A DNA stretch of 64,000 nucleotides from JAHRVQ01 sp051278195 (GTDB lineage Bacteria; Pseudomonadota; Gammaproteobacteria; Pseudomonadales; Azotimanducaceae), in assembly GCA_051278195.1 (NCBI GenBank), contig JBNMQM010000018.1, positions 1 through 64,000 of the forward strand, in the 5' to 3' direction. Made by a program: the position numbers and the translations under genes. A model generated the notes under the pieces. The model did no database searches. It was given only the letters and a program-made list of their open reading frames with translations, and was not told where the DNA came from. Shown here in pieces: positions 8,054 through 15,402 of the stretch (its first letter is position 1; each line of letters starts with the position of its first letter).

Positions 8054-8781
8054 AGAGTCTCTCTTGTACCAAAGATATCTGTGCCTATTCTGACCCAGGT
8101 TGCACCTTCCAGAATGGCTGCCTCAAGGTCGCGTGACATCCCCATGCTGAGTTCGGGGTGGTCGACGCAATGGCTTTGTTGCAAATGCCTTAACTGCTGG
8201 AAAGGTTTTCGTTGCGTGCTAATGCTGCTGCGCTCTGTTGGTAGTGTCATAAGGCCTTGTAGCTCAAGCCGGGTGAACGGTGTGATTGCCTGAATCGTTT
8301 CTGCCAAATGGTCTGGATGAAAGCCGCTTTTAGCAGGGTCGTCGTCGACGTTTACCTGGATGAATATTTTTAGGGGCGGCTTGCCCTCGGGCCGTTGTTC
8401 GTTCAGTCTTTTTGCCACTTTTAGGCTTGAGACCGTGTGGACCCAGTCAAAGTGCTCGGCGATAGGGCGCGTCTTGTTTGATTGTATCGTGCCAATAAAG
8501 TGCCAGGTTGCAGCGCCTCCAATAGCCTCAATCTTAGGTAGCGCATCCTGCAGGTAGTTCTCCCCGAAGTGCCGCTGTCCTCTGGAAATGGCGTCCTGAA
8601 TCATCGAGGCAGGTTTGGTTTTACTGACCGCCAACAGGTGGACAGAATCTGGATCCCTTGCGGCGTCGCGACAAGCGTCGGCAATTCGCGCCCTGACTCG
8701 CTCAAGGTTGCCGAGGATATCGCTGTCAGAGGATATTGCGTTTGGGGTTTCGGTTGGCACGTTGCTCAGCTCATCATTCAA
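8050..8781 (-). CDS. yggS: PLP homeostasis protein YggS (PLPBP family)
   Basis: This fold-type III PLP-binding protein without known enzymatic activity buffers pyridoxal phosphate and affects amino-acid and PLP balance. The 243 residues include a 20-residue N-terminal extension. The PLP lysine lies in LLAVSKTKP (near residue 54). HFGENYLQDALPK and the C-terminal LSMGMSRDLEAAI and VRIGTDIFG are family signatures. It is the first gene of the minus-strand operon and is divergent from pilT, with 82 bases between the two starts. Confidence 0.95.
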   Translation of the reverse strand: MNDELSNVPTETPNAISSDSDILGNLERVRARIADACRDAARDPDSVHLLAVSKTKPASMIQDAISRGQRHFGENYLQDALPKIEAIGGAATWHFIGTIQSNKTRPIAEHFDWVHTVSSLKVAKRLNEQRPEGKPPLKIFIQVNVDDDPAKSGFHPDHLAETIQAITPFTRLELQGLMTLPTERSSISTQRKPFQQLRHLQQSHCVDHPELSMGMSRDLEAAILEGATWVRIGTDIFGTRETL

Positions 8782-8820
8782 GGGTGGGGAAAGAGTGGTT
8801 TAATAGGAGATTCGATAATA

Positions 8821-8848
8821 CTATTACCTGAATACGAATTCCTGACAA
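8821..8848 (-). promoter_or_regulatory. Possible promoter of the yggS-proC operon
   Basis: On the minus strand TTGTCA (8843-8848, 5 of 6 matches) is followed after 16 bp by TAATAG (8821-8826, weaker). It sits 40-67 bases before the yggS start in the short gap shared with pilT. No equally good promoter toward pilT was found in the same gap. Confidence 0.3.
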
Positions 8849-8863
8849 GAAAAGGCCTGCTGC

Positions 8864-9901
8864 ATGGATATTACTGAGCTATTGGCATTTAGCGAGAAGC
8901 AAGGCGCATCGGATTTGCATCTGTCGGCAGGGCTGCCTCCTATGATACGGGTAGACGGTGATATTCGCCGCATTAACCTGCCGGCATTGGATCACAAAGA
9001 AGTGCATTCTCTCATCTACGAGATCATGAATGATAAGCAGCGAAAGGACTTCGAAGAATTTCTCGAGTGTGACTTTTCCTTCGAAGTGCCCGGTATTGCT
9101 CGTTTTCGAGTCAATGCGTTCAACCATAACCGTGGCGCGGGCGGTGTCTTTCGGACCATTCCCTCTAAAGTCTTAAGTATGGAAGATTTAGGCATGGGAG
9201 ACGTGTTCAAATCCATCGCTGAAACCCCTCGTGGGCTCATTACCGTCACAGGCCCGACGGGCTCTGGTAAAAGTACGACCCTTGCGGCGATGATGGATTA
9301 CATCAACGACAATCGATACCAGCACATTCTGACCGTAGAGGATCCGATTGAGTTTGTGCACGAGAGCAAAAAGTGTCTGGTCAACCAGCGAGAAGTTCAC
9401 AGGGATACGCTGGGGTTTAATGAGGCGCTGCGATCTGCTCTGCGAGAAGACCCCGATATTATCCTTGTCGGTGAGATGCGCGACCTCGAGACCATTCGTC
9501 TTGCCTTAGAGGCTGCAGAAACTGGCCACATGGTGTTTGGTACCTTGCACACATCATCAGCGGCCAAGACCATTGACCGTGTCATTGACGTGTTTCCAGC
9601 AGCAGAAAAATCGATGGTGCGCTCTATGTTGTCTGAGTCGTTGGCTGCGGTTATTTCTCAGAACCTGCTGAAGAAAACGGGTGGTGGCAGAATTGCTGCC
9701 CACGAAATTATGCTTTGTACTGCGGCGATTCGAAACCTGATTCGCGAGGATAAAGTGGCACAAATGTATTCGGCTATCCAAACCGGTGGTCAACTCGGTA
9801 TGAAAACGCTGGATCAATGCCTGAAAGAACTCGTGGCGAAGAATCTGATCAGTAAAGAAGCTGCTCAAGGGACGGCCAAGATCCCTGCCGACTTCAAGTA
9901 A
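8864..9901 (+). CDS. pilT: Type IV pilus retraction ATPase PilT
   Basis: This hexameric cytoplasmic ATPase depolymerises the type IV pilus and powers twitching and DNA uptake. At 345 residues it is the usual length. It has an N-terminal PAS-like domain (GASDLHLSAGLPP), Walker A GPTGSGKST at 130-138, an Asp box (TVEDPIEFVH), Walker B IILVGEMRD with Glu near 204, the His box GTLHTSSAAKTIDR, and the PilT-specific retraction motif AIRNLIRED in the C-terminal part. pilU follows 61 bases downstream. The divergent yggS-pilT-pilU arrangement is the same as in Pseudomonas aeruginosa. Confidence 0.97.
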   Translation: MDITELLAFSEKQGASDLHLSAGLPPMIRVDGDIRRINLPALDHKEVHSLIYEIMNDKQRKDFEEFLECDFSFEVPGIARFRVNAFNHNRGAGGVFRTIPSKVLSMEDLGMGDVFKSIAETPRGLITVTGPTGSGKSTTLAAMMDYINDNRYQHILTVEDPIEFVHESKKCLVNQREVHRDTLGFNEALRSALREDPDIILVGEMRDLETIRLALEAAETGHMVFGTLHTSSAAKTIDRVIDVFPAAEKSMVRSMLSESLAAVISQNLLKKTGGGRIAAHEIMLCTAAIRNLIREDKVAQMYSAIQTGGQLGMKTLDQCLKELVAKNLISKEAAQGTAKIPADFK

Positions 9902-9962
9902 CTGTTTAAAGCTGTCCAGAACCGTTAAAAACAGCCGAGAACTAAAACCCTTAGGAATTTAA

Positions 9963-11105
9963 ATGATCGATTTCGATAAGCTGCTGAAGGTTGTGGTGGA
10001 TCAAGGCGCATCGGACTTATTCGTCACGGCAGGTTTACCACCGTCTATAAAAGTCAGTGGCAAAATGATGCCCATGTCTAAGACCCCTCTTACGCCGGAC
10101 CAAGCCCGGGAAATGGTTCACGGCACGATGACTGAAGCCCAGGTGCAGGAATTTGAATCAGAGCGTGAGTGTAACTTTGCCATTCATAGTCCGGTGGCGG
10201 GTCGATTTCGAGTCAGCGCCTTCTACCAGCGAAATTTTGCCGGCATGGTACTGCGCCGAATAGAAACCCACATTCCAACTTGCGACGAACTGAAACTGCC
10301 TGAGATCATTAAAAATCTGGCAATGACCAAGCGCGGATTGATTATTTTTGTGGGCGCGACTGGCACCGGTAAATCGACGTCACTGGCGTCGATGATTGGC
10401 CACCGCAATACCCACAGCAAAGGTCACATCATTACCATCGAAGATCCGATTGAGTATATCCATGAACACCGTGGCTGCATGGTGACCCAGCGAGAAGTGG
10501 GTGTCGACACACCAAGTTTTGACGTTGCCCTCAAGAATACCCTTCGTCAGGCCCCGGACGTCATTATGGTGGGAGAAGTGAGAACCCGGGAAACCATGGA
10601 TTATGCGCTGGCTTTTGCGGAAACGGGACACCTGTGCCTAGCGACGCTGCACGCCAATAATGCCAACCAGGCCTTGGATCGAATCATCAACTTCTTCCCG
10701 GCTGATCGGCAACCCCAGATATGGATGGACCTCTCTCTGAACCTTCGGGCGATGGTTGCCCAGCAGCTGATACCGACGATAGACGGTAAAGGACGTTGCG
10801 CTGCAATCGAGGTGCTCATTAATACGCCTTTGGTCGCTGACAATATCCGTAAGGGAGAAGTGCATACCATCAAAGAAATCATGTCCAAATCAGGCGAGCA
10901 AGGCATGCAAACCTTCGATCAAGCGCTCTACGGGCTCTATGCCGCTGGCGAGATCAGCTATGAGAATGCCCTCTCGTCGGCAGACTCAGCGAACGATTTG
11001 CGCTTGATGATCAAGTTGGCGGGCGATGGGCCGGCCCTAGGCAGTGGCAGCAGCGGTTTGTCCTTAGAGACGAATGAAGGTGATGTGAACTTGCGTCGTC
11101 GCTAA
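9963..11105 (+). CDS. pilU: PilT-dependent retraction ATPase PilU
   Basis: This PilT paralogue assists PilT in pilus retraction under load. The 380 residues start with GASDLFVTAGLPP, then Walker A GATGTGKST at 131-139, EDPIEYIHEHRGC, Walker B VIMVGEVRTRE and the His box ATLHANNANQALDR. The C-terminal tail after about residue 345 is longer than in PilT and low in complexity (GSGSSG), as usual for PilU. It is in tandem with pilT and ends 19 bases before the convergent ruvX gene. Confidence 0.96.
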   Translation: MIDFDKLLKVVVDQGASDLFVTAGLPPSIKVSGKMMPMSKTPLTPDQAREMVHGTMTEAQVQEFESERECNFAIHSPVAGRFRVSAFYQRNFAGMVLRRIETHIPTCDELKLPEIIKNLAMTKRGLIIFVGATGTGKSTSLASMIGHRNTHSKGHIITIEDPIEYIHEHRGCMVTQREVGVDTPSFDVALKNTLRQAPDVIMVGEVRTRETMDYALAFAETGHLCLATLHANNANQALDRIINFFPADRQPQIWMDLSLNLRAMVAQQLIPTIDGKGRCAAIEVLINTPLVADNIRKGEVHTIKEIMSKSGEQGMQTFDQALYGLYAAGEISYENALSSADSANDLRLMIKLAGDGPALGSGSSGLSLETNEGDVNLRRR

Positions 11106-11124
11106 GTTTTAACTAAAAACGGAC

Positions 11125-11514
11125 TCACTTTTGCCTAAAGTACGTCTCTAGTATTAGCTGAGCTGCGATGGCATCGATCAGTTCTTCGCCATTCGATCGA
11201 TGCGCCGCTTCGAAACTGCTGAGCCGTTCGTCGACTGTTTCGCTCGGTAGATTAAAGCGCCCGTTCAGTTTTCGGGCGAATTTTTCTGCAAGTCGCGACA
11301 TTTCACTGGGAGTGTCGTCCATGTTCAGCGGCAACCCCACGACCAGCAACGAGGGCTGCCATTCTTTGATCAACTTTTCGATCTGCTGCCAATCAGGAAT
11401 GCCATCTCTTGCTTTCAATATGGTCAGCGGCGTCGCTGTGCCCGTGATGGCCTGACCGACTGCGACGCCAATTTTACCGGTACCAAAATCAAACCCCATA
11501 ACAATGCCTGCCAT
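11125..11514 (-). CDS. ruvX: Putative pre-16S rRNA nuclease RuvX/YqgF
   Basis: This RNase H-fold nuclease of the YqgF family is implicated in 16S rRNA 5'-end maturation and also called a Holliday-junction resolvase homologue. At 129 residues it is slightly short but complete. Motifs are MGFDFGTGKIGVAVG at the N terminus with the first catalytic Asp, VVGLPLNMD in the centre, and VDERLSSFEA and IDAIAAQLILETY at the C terminus. It follows yqgE by 2 bases; the yqgE-ruvX pair is conserved across proteobacteria. Confidence 0.94.
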   Translation of the reverse strand: MAGIVMGFDFGTGKIGVAVGQAITGTATPLTILKARDGIPDWQQIEKLIKEWQPSLLVVGLPLNMDDTPSEMSRLAEKFARKLNGRFNLPSETVDERLSSFEAAHRSNGEELIDAIAAQLILETYFRQK

Positions 11515-11516
11515 AT

Positions 11517-12062
11517 TCAGTCGTGCCCAGCGCGAGGCGCGATTAAATTTAGGTCCACACCAAGCTGCCTTGCGGCGAGTGATGCCCGTTGCTCTGGTTC
11601 GGCGTTGAAAATAATGTCCGGATCAACCGGGGTCAATAGCCAAATGTTCTCCCCCAGTTCTTCCTCCAGTTGAGCAGCGCCCCAGCCAGAGTAGCCGAGA
11701 ATGGCGAGCAACGGCTCCGGCATATCACCCTGGTGAAGTTTCTCTATCAGGTCCTCGGAGGTCGTGATTGCGATGTCTGCGCCGATCACAAAGGTTGATT
11801 CAAATGTCAGGCTGCTGCTGTGCAAAAAGAATAGTTTGTCTTGCTCGACGGGACCGCCCTCTAGCAGGGGGCATTGAACATGCTTTGGCAGCTCCGGGAA
11901 AATATCATGTAGGCCATGTTCCAAAGGACGGTTGACCATGAGTCCAAAGGCCCCCAATTCGTTGTGATCGACCAACAGCGTCATCGAGTTTTGGAAATAG
12001 TCGCCGGCGAGCCCCTGTAGTGCAATTAGGAACTGGTTCTGGAAGCTTTGTGCTTCACTCAA
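11517..12062 (-). CDS. yqgE: YqgE/AlgH family protein (UPF0301)
   Basis: This is a UPF0301 family protein of unsettled biochemical role; in Pseudomonas the homologue is named AlgH. The open frame runs up to 12197, inside the tonB-like gene, but the family starts close to FQNQFLIAL. A TTG at 12062 lies 7 bases after a clear AGGAGC ribosome site located in the last codons of the upstream gene, giving 181 residues, the family length. Signatures are GAFGLMVNRPL, LLEGGPVEQDKLFFLH, and LGYSGWGAAQLEEE. The next gene, ruvX, follows 2 bases later. Confidence 0.9.
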   Translation of the reverse strand: MSEAQSFQNQFLIALQGLAGDYFQNSMTLLVDHNELGAFGLMVNRPLEHGLHDIFPELPKHVQCPLLEGGPVEQDKLFFLHSSSLTFESTFVIGADIAITTSEDLIEKLHQGDMPEPLLAILGYSGWGAAQLEEELGENIWLLTPVDPDIIFNAEPEQRASLAARQLGVDLNLIAPRAGHD

Positions 12063-12063
12063 A

Positions 12064-12969
12064 TCAAAAGCTCCTGAGCGAACTGTTTTCCCGAAATTGC
12101 CAGGTGCGAATAATTTCCAGGACATCGGTAGATTTCCGTAAGTCGTCCGGGAACGGTGCGAAGGGTGCGGCAAGGCGCACAATCCGCAATGCCGCATCGT
12201 CTAAAACGGCATGTCCGGAAGATTCTAGAATCGCGACTTCTTTTAAAGAGCCATCTGGCAACAAGGAAACCAGTAACCTTAAGCTGCCAAAAAGATTTTG
12301 TTGTCTGGCTTCGGCTGGATAATTGAGATTGCCGATCTTCTCAATTTTGCGCCGCCAGGAGTTTAGATAGTAGGCGTCCGTGCTGGAGGTTGTGGACAAG
12401 CTGGTCAGGCGCTTTATGCGCGGCCGTTTCGAGTAGATCTGTCTCTGTCGATCGAGGCGTGCCTCGAGACTTGCTATTTCTAGACTGCGTTGCAGCAATG
12501 ATTTTTCACCGCGAACTGGCTTGTCTGCGGGTTTAACGTCTTTATCGTTATTCGCGACCGCGGCCTTTTGGCTGGACTGGCCCGCTGTCGTCACAACGGC
12601 CGTCTGCTTCTGCACCTGTTGAGGCGCTGCAGCAATCTGTTGCTGAGGAGAGGTCTCTCGTATGACCGTATCGTGGTATTCAGCTTTATTGGGGGAGGTC
12701 GTGAGCGCCTTTTCTTTCAGGGTGCCACTGCCAGCTTGATCAAACTGGGCTAGAAAATCTGCTTTGTCCGGGCGGTTCTTGCTCCGGTGCTGTGCCAGCG
12801 TCACTTCCATAGTGTGAGTTGTAGGCTTTTGTTTTATATAAGTAAAAGTGACGCCTAGTATCACCACGGCATGAACCGCCAGAGCCAGAAATATCGTAAA
12901 GCTGAGTCGATCCTGAGCTGTAACCTGTGCGCCCAGCTGAACTGGCAGACCTGTTTGGACTGTTGCCAT
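12064..12969 (-). CDS. TonB family protein, TonB3-like
   Basis: This 301-residue energy-transducing protein has one N-terminal membrane anchor (residues about 22-45), a long Gln/Lys-rich periplasmic linker, and a C-terminal TonB domain (YPAEARQQNLFGSLRLLVSLLPDGSLKEV, near residues 215-245). No exbB/exbD genes are near. The neighbours gshB, yqgE and pilG match the location of tonB3 in Pseudomonas aeruginosa, where tonB3 is needed for normal type IV pilus assembly and twitching. A pilus-related role is therefore the best inference, not iron uptake. It overlaps the gshB stop by one base, and its final codons carry the ribosome site of yqgE. Confidence 0.85.
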   Translation of the reverse strand: MATVQTGLPVQLGAQVTAQDRLSFTIFLALAVHAVVILGVTFTYIKQKPTTHTMEVTLAQHRSKNRPDKADFLAQFDQAGSGTLKEKALTTSPNKAEYHDTVIRETSPQQQIAAAPQQVQKQTAVVTTAGQSSQKAAVANNDKDVKPADKPVRGEKSLLQRSLEIASLEARLDRQRQIYSKRPRIKRLTSLSTTSSTDAYYLNSWRRKIEKIGNLNYPAEARQQNLFGSLRLLVSLLPDGSLKEVAILESSGHAVLDDAALRIVRLAAPFAPFPDDLRKSTDVLEIIRTWQFRENSSLRSF

Positions 12970-13916
12970 TAGCTCACAAGTTGCTCGATGAAGGTCACAT
13001 AGTCACCTGCGATATCGAGATCATACGCTGCGTCAATTTCTCGGATACAAGTAGGGCAGGTGACATTAATTTCGGTTAGGTAGTCGCCAATCACGTCGAT
13101 GCCGACAAAGTATAAGCCGCGTCTTTTCAGTTCTGGCCCGATTTGTTCGCATATCCACCGATCTCTATCGTTCAACTGCCTCGCAACGCCGGAGCCGCCA
13201 GCCGCAAGGTTGCCCCGCGTCTCTCCCTTTGCGGGAATTCGGGCAAGACCAAAATCTACCGCCTCGCCGTTAATCAGTAAAATCCGAGTATCGCCATTGG
13301 CGATTTCGGGAATAAACCGTTGCGCCATGATTTGACGGTTGCCGTGCTCTGTCAGGGTTTCTATGATCACGGATAGATTGGGATCGTCTGGTTTAAGGCG
13401 AAAAATAGACGCGCCGCCCATGCCGTCTAGCGGTTTGAAGATGACGTCGCCGTGTTCGGCGTGGAAGGCCTTGAGTTGATCTGCGTCACGACTGACCAGA
13501 TGTGGCGGACAGCATTGAGGAAACTGAAGAGCAAACAATTTCTCGTTGCAATCGCGTATACTCCCCGGGCGGTTCAGCACAGGTGTGCCAGCCTTCTCGG
13601 CCATTTCGAGCATGTAAGTGGTGTAAATGTATTCCATGTCAAAAGGTGGTTCCTTTCGCATCAATACGGCATCCAGATCTTTCATTGGCCCGTTAAGCTC
13701 TGCTTCGACTTTAAACCAGGTCGTTTCAGAGGGAGAAACGCTCACAACTCGCTGTTTTGCGTAAACTTGTCCATCAGTTACATAGAGATCGCTTTGGTAC
13801 ATGACTCTGAGCTGCCAGCCCCGGGCTTGTGCAGCTTCCATCATGGCTAGAGTGCTGTCTTTTTTAGGGTTGATGGTTTCAAGCAGGTCCATCACGACGC
13901 CGAGGATTTTGCTCAA
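12969..13916 (-). CDS. gshB: Glutathione synthetase
   Basis: The enzyme joins gamma-glutamylcysteine and glycine with ATP to form glutathione. The 315 residues are full length. It has an N-terminal pre-ATP-grasp domain (ILGVVMDLLETINPKKDSTLAMM), the ATP-grasp motif GDVIFKPLDGMGGASIFRL near residue 160, and the metal- and substrate-binding C terminus FVGIDVIGDYLTEINVTCPTCIREID. It is the first gene of the gshB-tonB-yqgE-ruvX operon, with 179 bases to the divergent pilG. Confidence 0.97.
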   Translation of the reverse strand: MSKILGVVMDLLETINPKKDSTLAMMEAAQARGWQLRVMYQSDLYVTDGQVYAKQRVVSVSPSETTWFKVEAELNGPMKDLDAVLMRKEPPFDMEYIYTTYMLEMAEKAGTPVLNRPGSIRDCNEKLFALQFPQCCPPHLVSRDADQLKAFHAEHGDVIFKPLDGMGGASIFRLKPDDPNLSVIIETLTEHGNRQIMAQRFIPEIANGDTRILLINGEAVDFGLARIPAKGETRGNLAAGGSGVARQLNDRDRWICEQIGPELKRRGLYFVGIDVIGDYLTEINVTCPTCIREIDAAYDLDIAGDYVTFIEQLVS

Positions 13917-13946
13917 TATTATTGTCGCCAGATTTAAGTTCTAGGC

Positions 13947-13952
13947 ATTATA
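13947..13952 (-). promoter_or_regulatory. Likely -10 box of the gshB operon
   Basis: A perfect TATAAT on the minus strand ends 31 bases before the gshB ATG. No good -35 box is seen at the expected distance. The rest of the 179-bp gap to pilG has several weak candidates for the pilG promoter (TTGACT at 13976-13981 among them), none convincing. Confidence 0.4.
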
Positions 13953-14095
13953 AACCAGTTAACCTTGGATTGCCTTTGACTATCTGGTGCATATAGATTG
14001 AACTTAACAACTGTGTTACAAACCGCGTGTAAAGTACCGAATAGTCATGGGATTTTGCTTTTTGGGTTCGCGCTAGGCGGCTTAGGGTAGAGCAT

Positions 14096-14485
14096 ATGGA
14101 AGATAATTTTGACGGCGTCAAGGTAATGGTCATTGACGACAGTAAGACCATACGACGCACGGCTGAAACCTTGTTGTCAAAAGCGGGCTGTGAAGTGATC
14201 ACCGCAATCGATGGTTTTGACGCCCTGGCTAAGATCGCGGACACCGAGCCCGCAATTATTTTCGTCGATATTATGATGCCACGACTCGATGGTTATCAGA
14301 CCTGCGCGTTGATTAAGAACAATAATGCGTTCAAGCGTACGCCTGTGATCATGTTGTCCAGTAAGGACGGTCTGTTTGACCGCGCAAAAGGTAGAATTGT
14401 CGGGTCTGATCAATATCTGACCAAGCCGTTCAGTAAAGACGAGCTCCTGAGCGCGATTCGCGATCACGTGCGGACTGGGGATTAG
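14096..14485 (+). CDS. pilG: Twitching motility response regulator PilG
   Basis: This single-domain CheY-like receiver of the Chp system promotes pilus extension and, in Pseudomonas aeruginosa, raises cAMP through adenylate cyclase CyaB. The 129 residues form one receiver domain: acidic pair at 14-15 (VIDDSKTIRR), phospho-acceptor Asp58 in IIFVDIMMPRLDGY, the conserved Ser/Thr in VIMLSSKD and Lys in YLTKPFSKDEL. It leads the cluster pilG-pilH-pilI-pilJ-chpA-chpC and is divergent from gshB, as in Pseudomonas. Confidence 0.95.
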   Translation: MEDNFDGVKVMVIDDSKTIRRTAETLLSKAGCEVITAIDGFDALAKIADTEPAIIFVDIMMPRLDGYQTCALIKNNNAFKRTPVIMLSSKDGLFDRAKGRIVGSDQYLTKPFSKDELLSAIRDHVRTGD

Positions 14486-14494
14486 GTGCGAACG

Positions 14495-14857
14495 ATGGCG
14501 AAAGTATTAGTAGTAGACGATTCCCCGACCGAAATTTATCAGTTCAAGCATATGTTGGAGTCACTGGGACATGAGGTTATCACCGCGGATAATGGCCGCG
14601 ATGGCGTCGCGCTTGCTAATGAAGAGCAGCCAGACTGTGTGCTAATGGACATCGTCATGCCCGACATGAACGGCTTTCAGGCGACTCGCCAGATCTGCCG
14701 AGGTGACACGACAAGCCACATTCCTGTCATTATCGTGAGCAGTAAAAATCAAGAGACAGATAAGGTTTGGGGTGAGCGACAAGGCGCGAGCGGATACATC
14801 ACAAAGCCAGTAGATAAACCGGAGTTGGTTTCTATCATGAGCAAAGTGATGTCATGA
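14495..14857 (+). CDS. pilH: Twitching motility response regulator PilH
   Basis: This is the second CheY-like receiver of the Chp system, thought to favour retraction or act as a phosphate sink for PilG. From the ATG at 14495 it is 120 residues, starting MAKVLVVDDSPTE as in other PilH proteins. A GTG at 14486 directly after the pilG stop would add three residues and is less likely. The phospho-acceptor is Asp52 (CVLMDIVMPDMNG), with the conserved Lys in YITKPVDKPEL. Its stop overlaps the pilI start by 4 bases. Confidence 0.94.
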   Translation: MAKVLVVDDSPTEIYQFKHMLESLGHEVITADNGRDGVALANEEQPDCVLMDIVMPDMNGFQATRQICRGDTTSHIPVIIVSSKNQETDKVWGERQGASGYITKPVDKPELVSIMSKVMS

Positions 14858-15387
14858 GCGAATCAAGGCCCTTTGCGCTATTACTAGCGATTGCCGAGCG
14901 AAGTCAGGCTCTTTCGTTGGATCTTCCGGCTAAAGAGAATGCCCAGACTCATTGGAATGGGTTGGGGTTCAGTCTACTTGGGCAACAATTTGTAGCGCCC
15001 ATGGGTGAGATCGCAGAACTCTTGCGTGTGCCATCTGCCACTAGGCTTCCAGGTGTGAAGCACTTTGTGAATGGTATCGCCAATGTCCGTGGTCGTCTGA
15101 TGGCGATTTTGGATTTGGCTATCTACTTTGGTGCGCCTTCGAGTGCCGCGCTTCCGCAGCGGAGAATTTTCGCGATCGAAAACGACGATGCTTACCTGGG
15201 CTTTATTGTGGATGAATCGCTCGGCATGCAGCATTTTCCCCAGGAATCGTTTCAAGAAGAAATTGAAGTGGCTGATATGTTCAAGCCATACGTAAAGGGC
15301 GGATATCAAGTCGGCGGTACCGTCTGGCCCATATTGAGCTTGTCCGCACTAGCGGCGGACGAGAACCTCCAACAGCTGGCGCAATAA
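14854..15387 (+). CDS. pilI: CheW-like adaptor PilI
   Basis: This CheW-domain protein couples the receptor PilJ to the kinase ChpA. The 177 residues comprise a short N-terminal helix and one CheW domain: GLGFSLLGQQFVAPMGEIAELLRVP, then LPGVKHFVNGIANVRGRLMAILDLAIYFG and LGFIVDESLGMQHF. The start overlaps the pilH stop (ATGA). pilJ starts 15 bases downstream. Location and order identify it as PilI rather than ChpC. Confidence 0.93.
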   Translation: MSESRPFALLLAIAERSQALSLDLPAKENAQTHWNGLGFSLLGQQFVAPMGEIAELLRVPSATRLPGVKHFVNGIANVRGRLMAILDLAIYFGAPSSAALPQRRIFAIENDDAYLGFIVDESLGMQHFPQESFQEEIEVADMFKPYVKGGYQVGGTVWPILSLSALAADENLQQLAQ

Positions 15388-15402
15388 ATAAGGAATAGAG
15401 TT

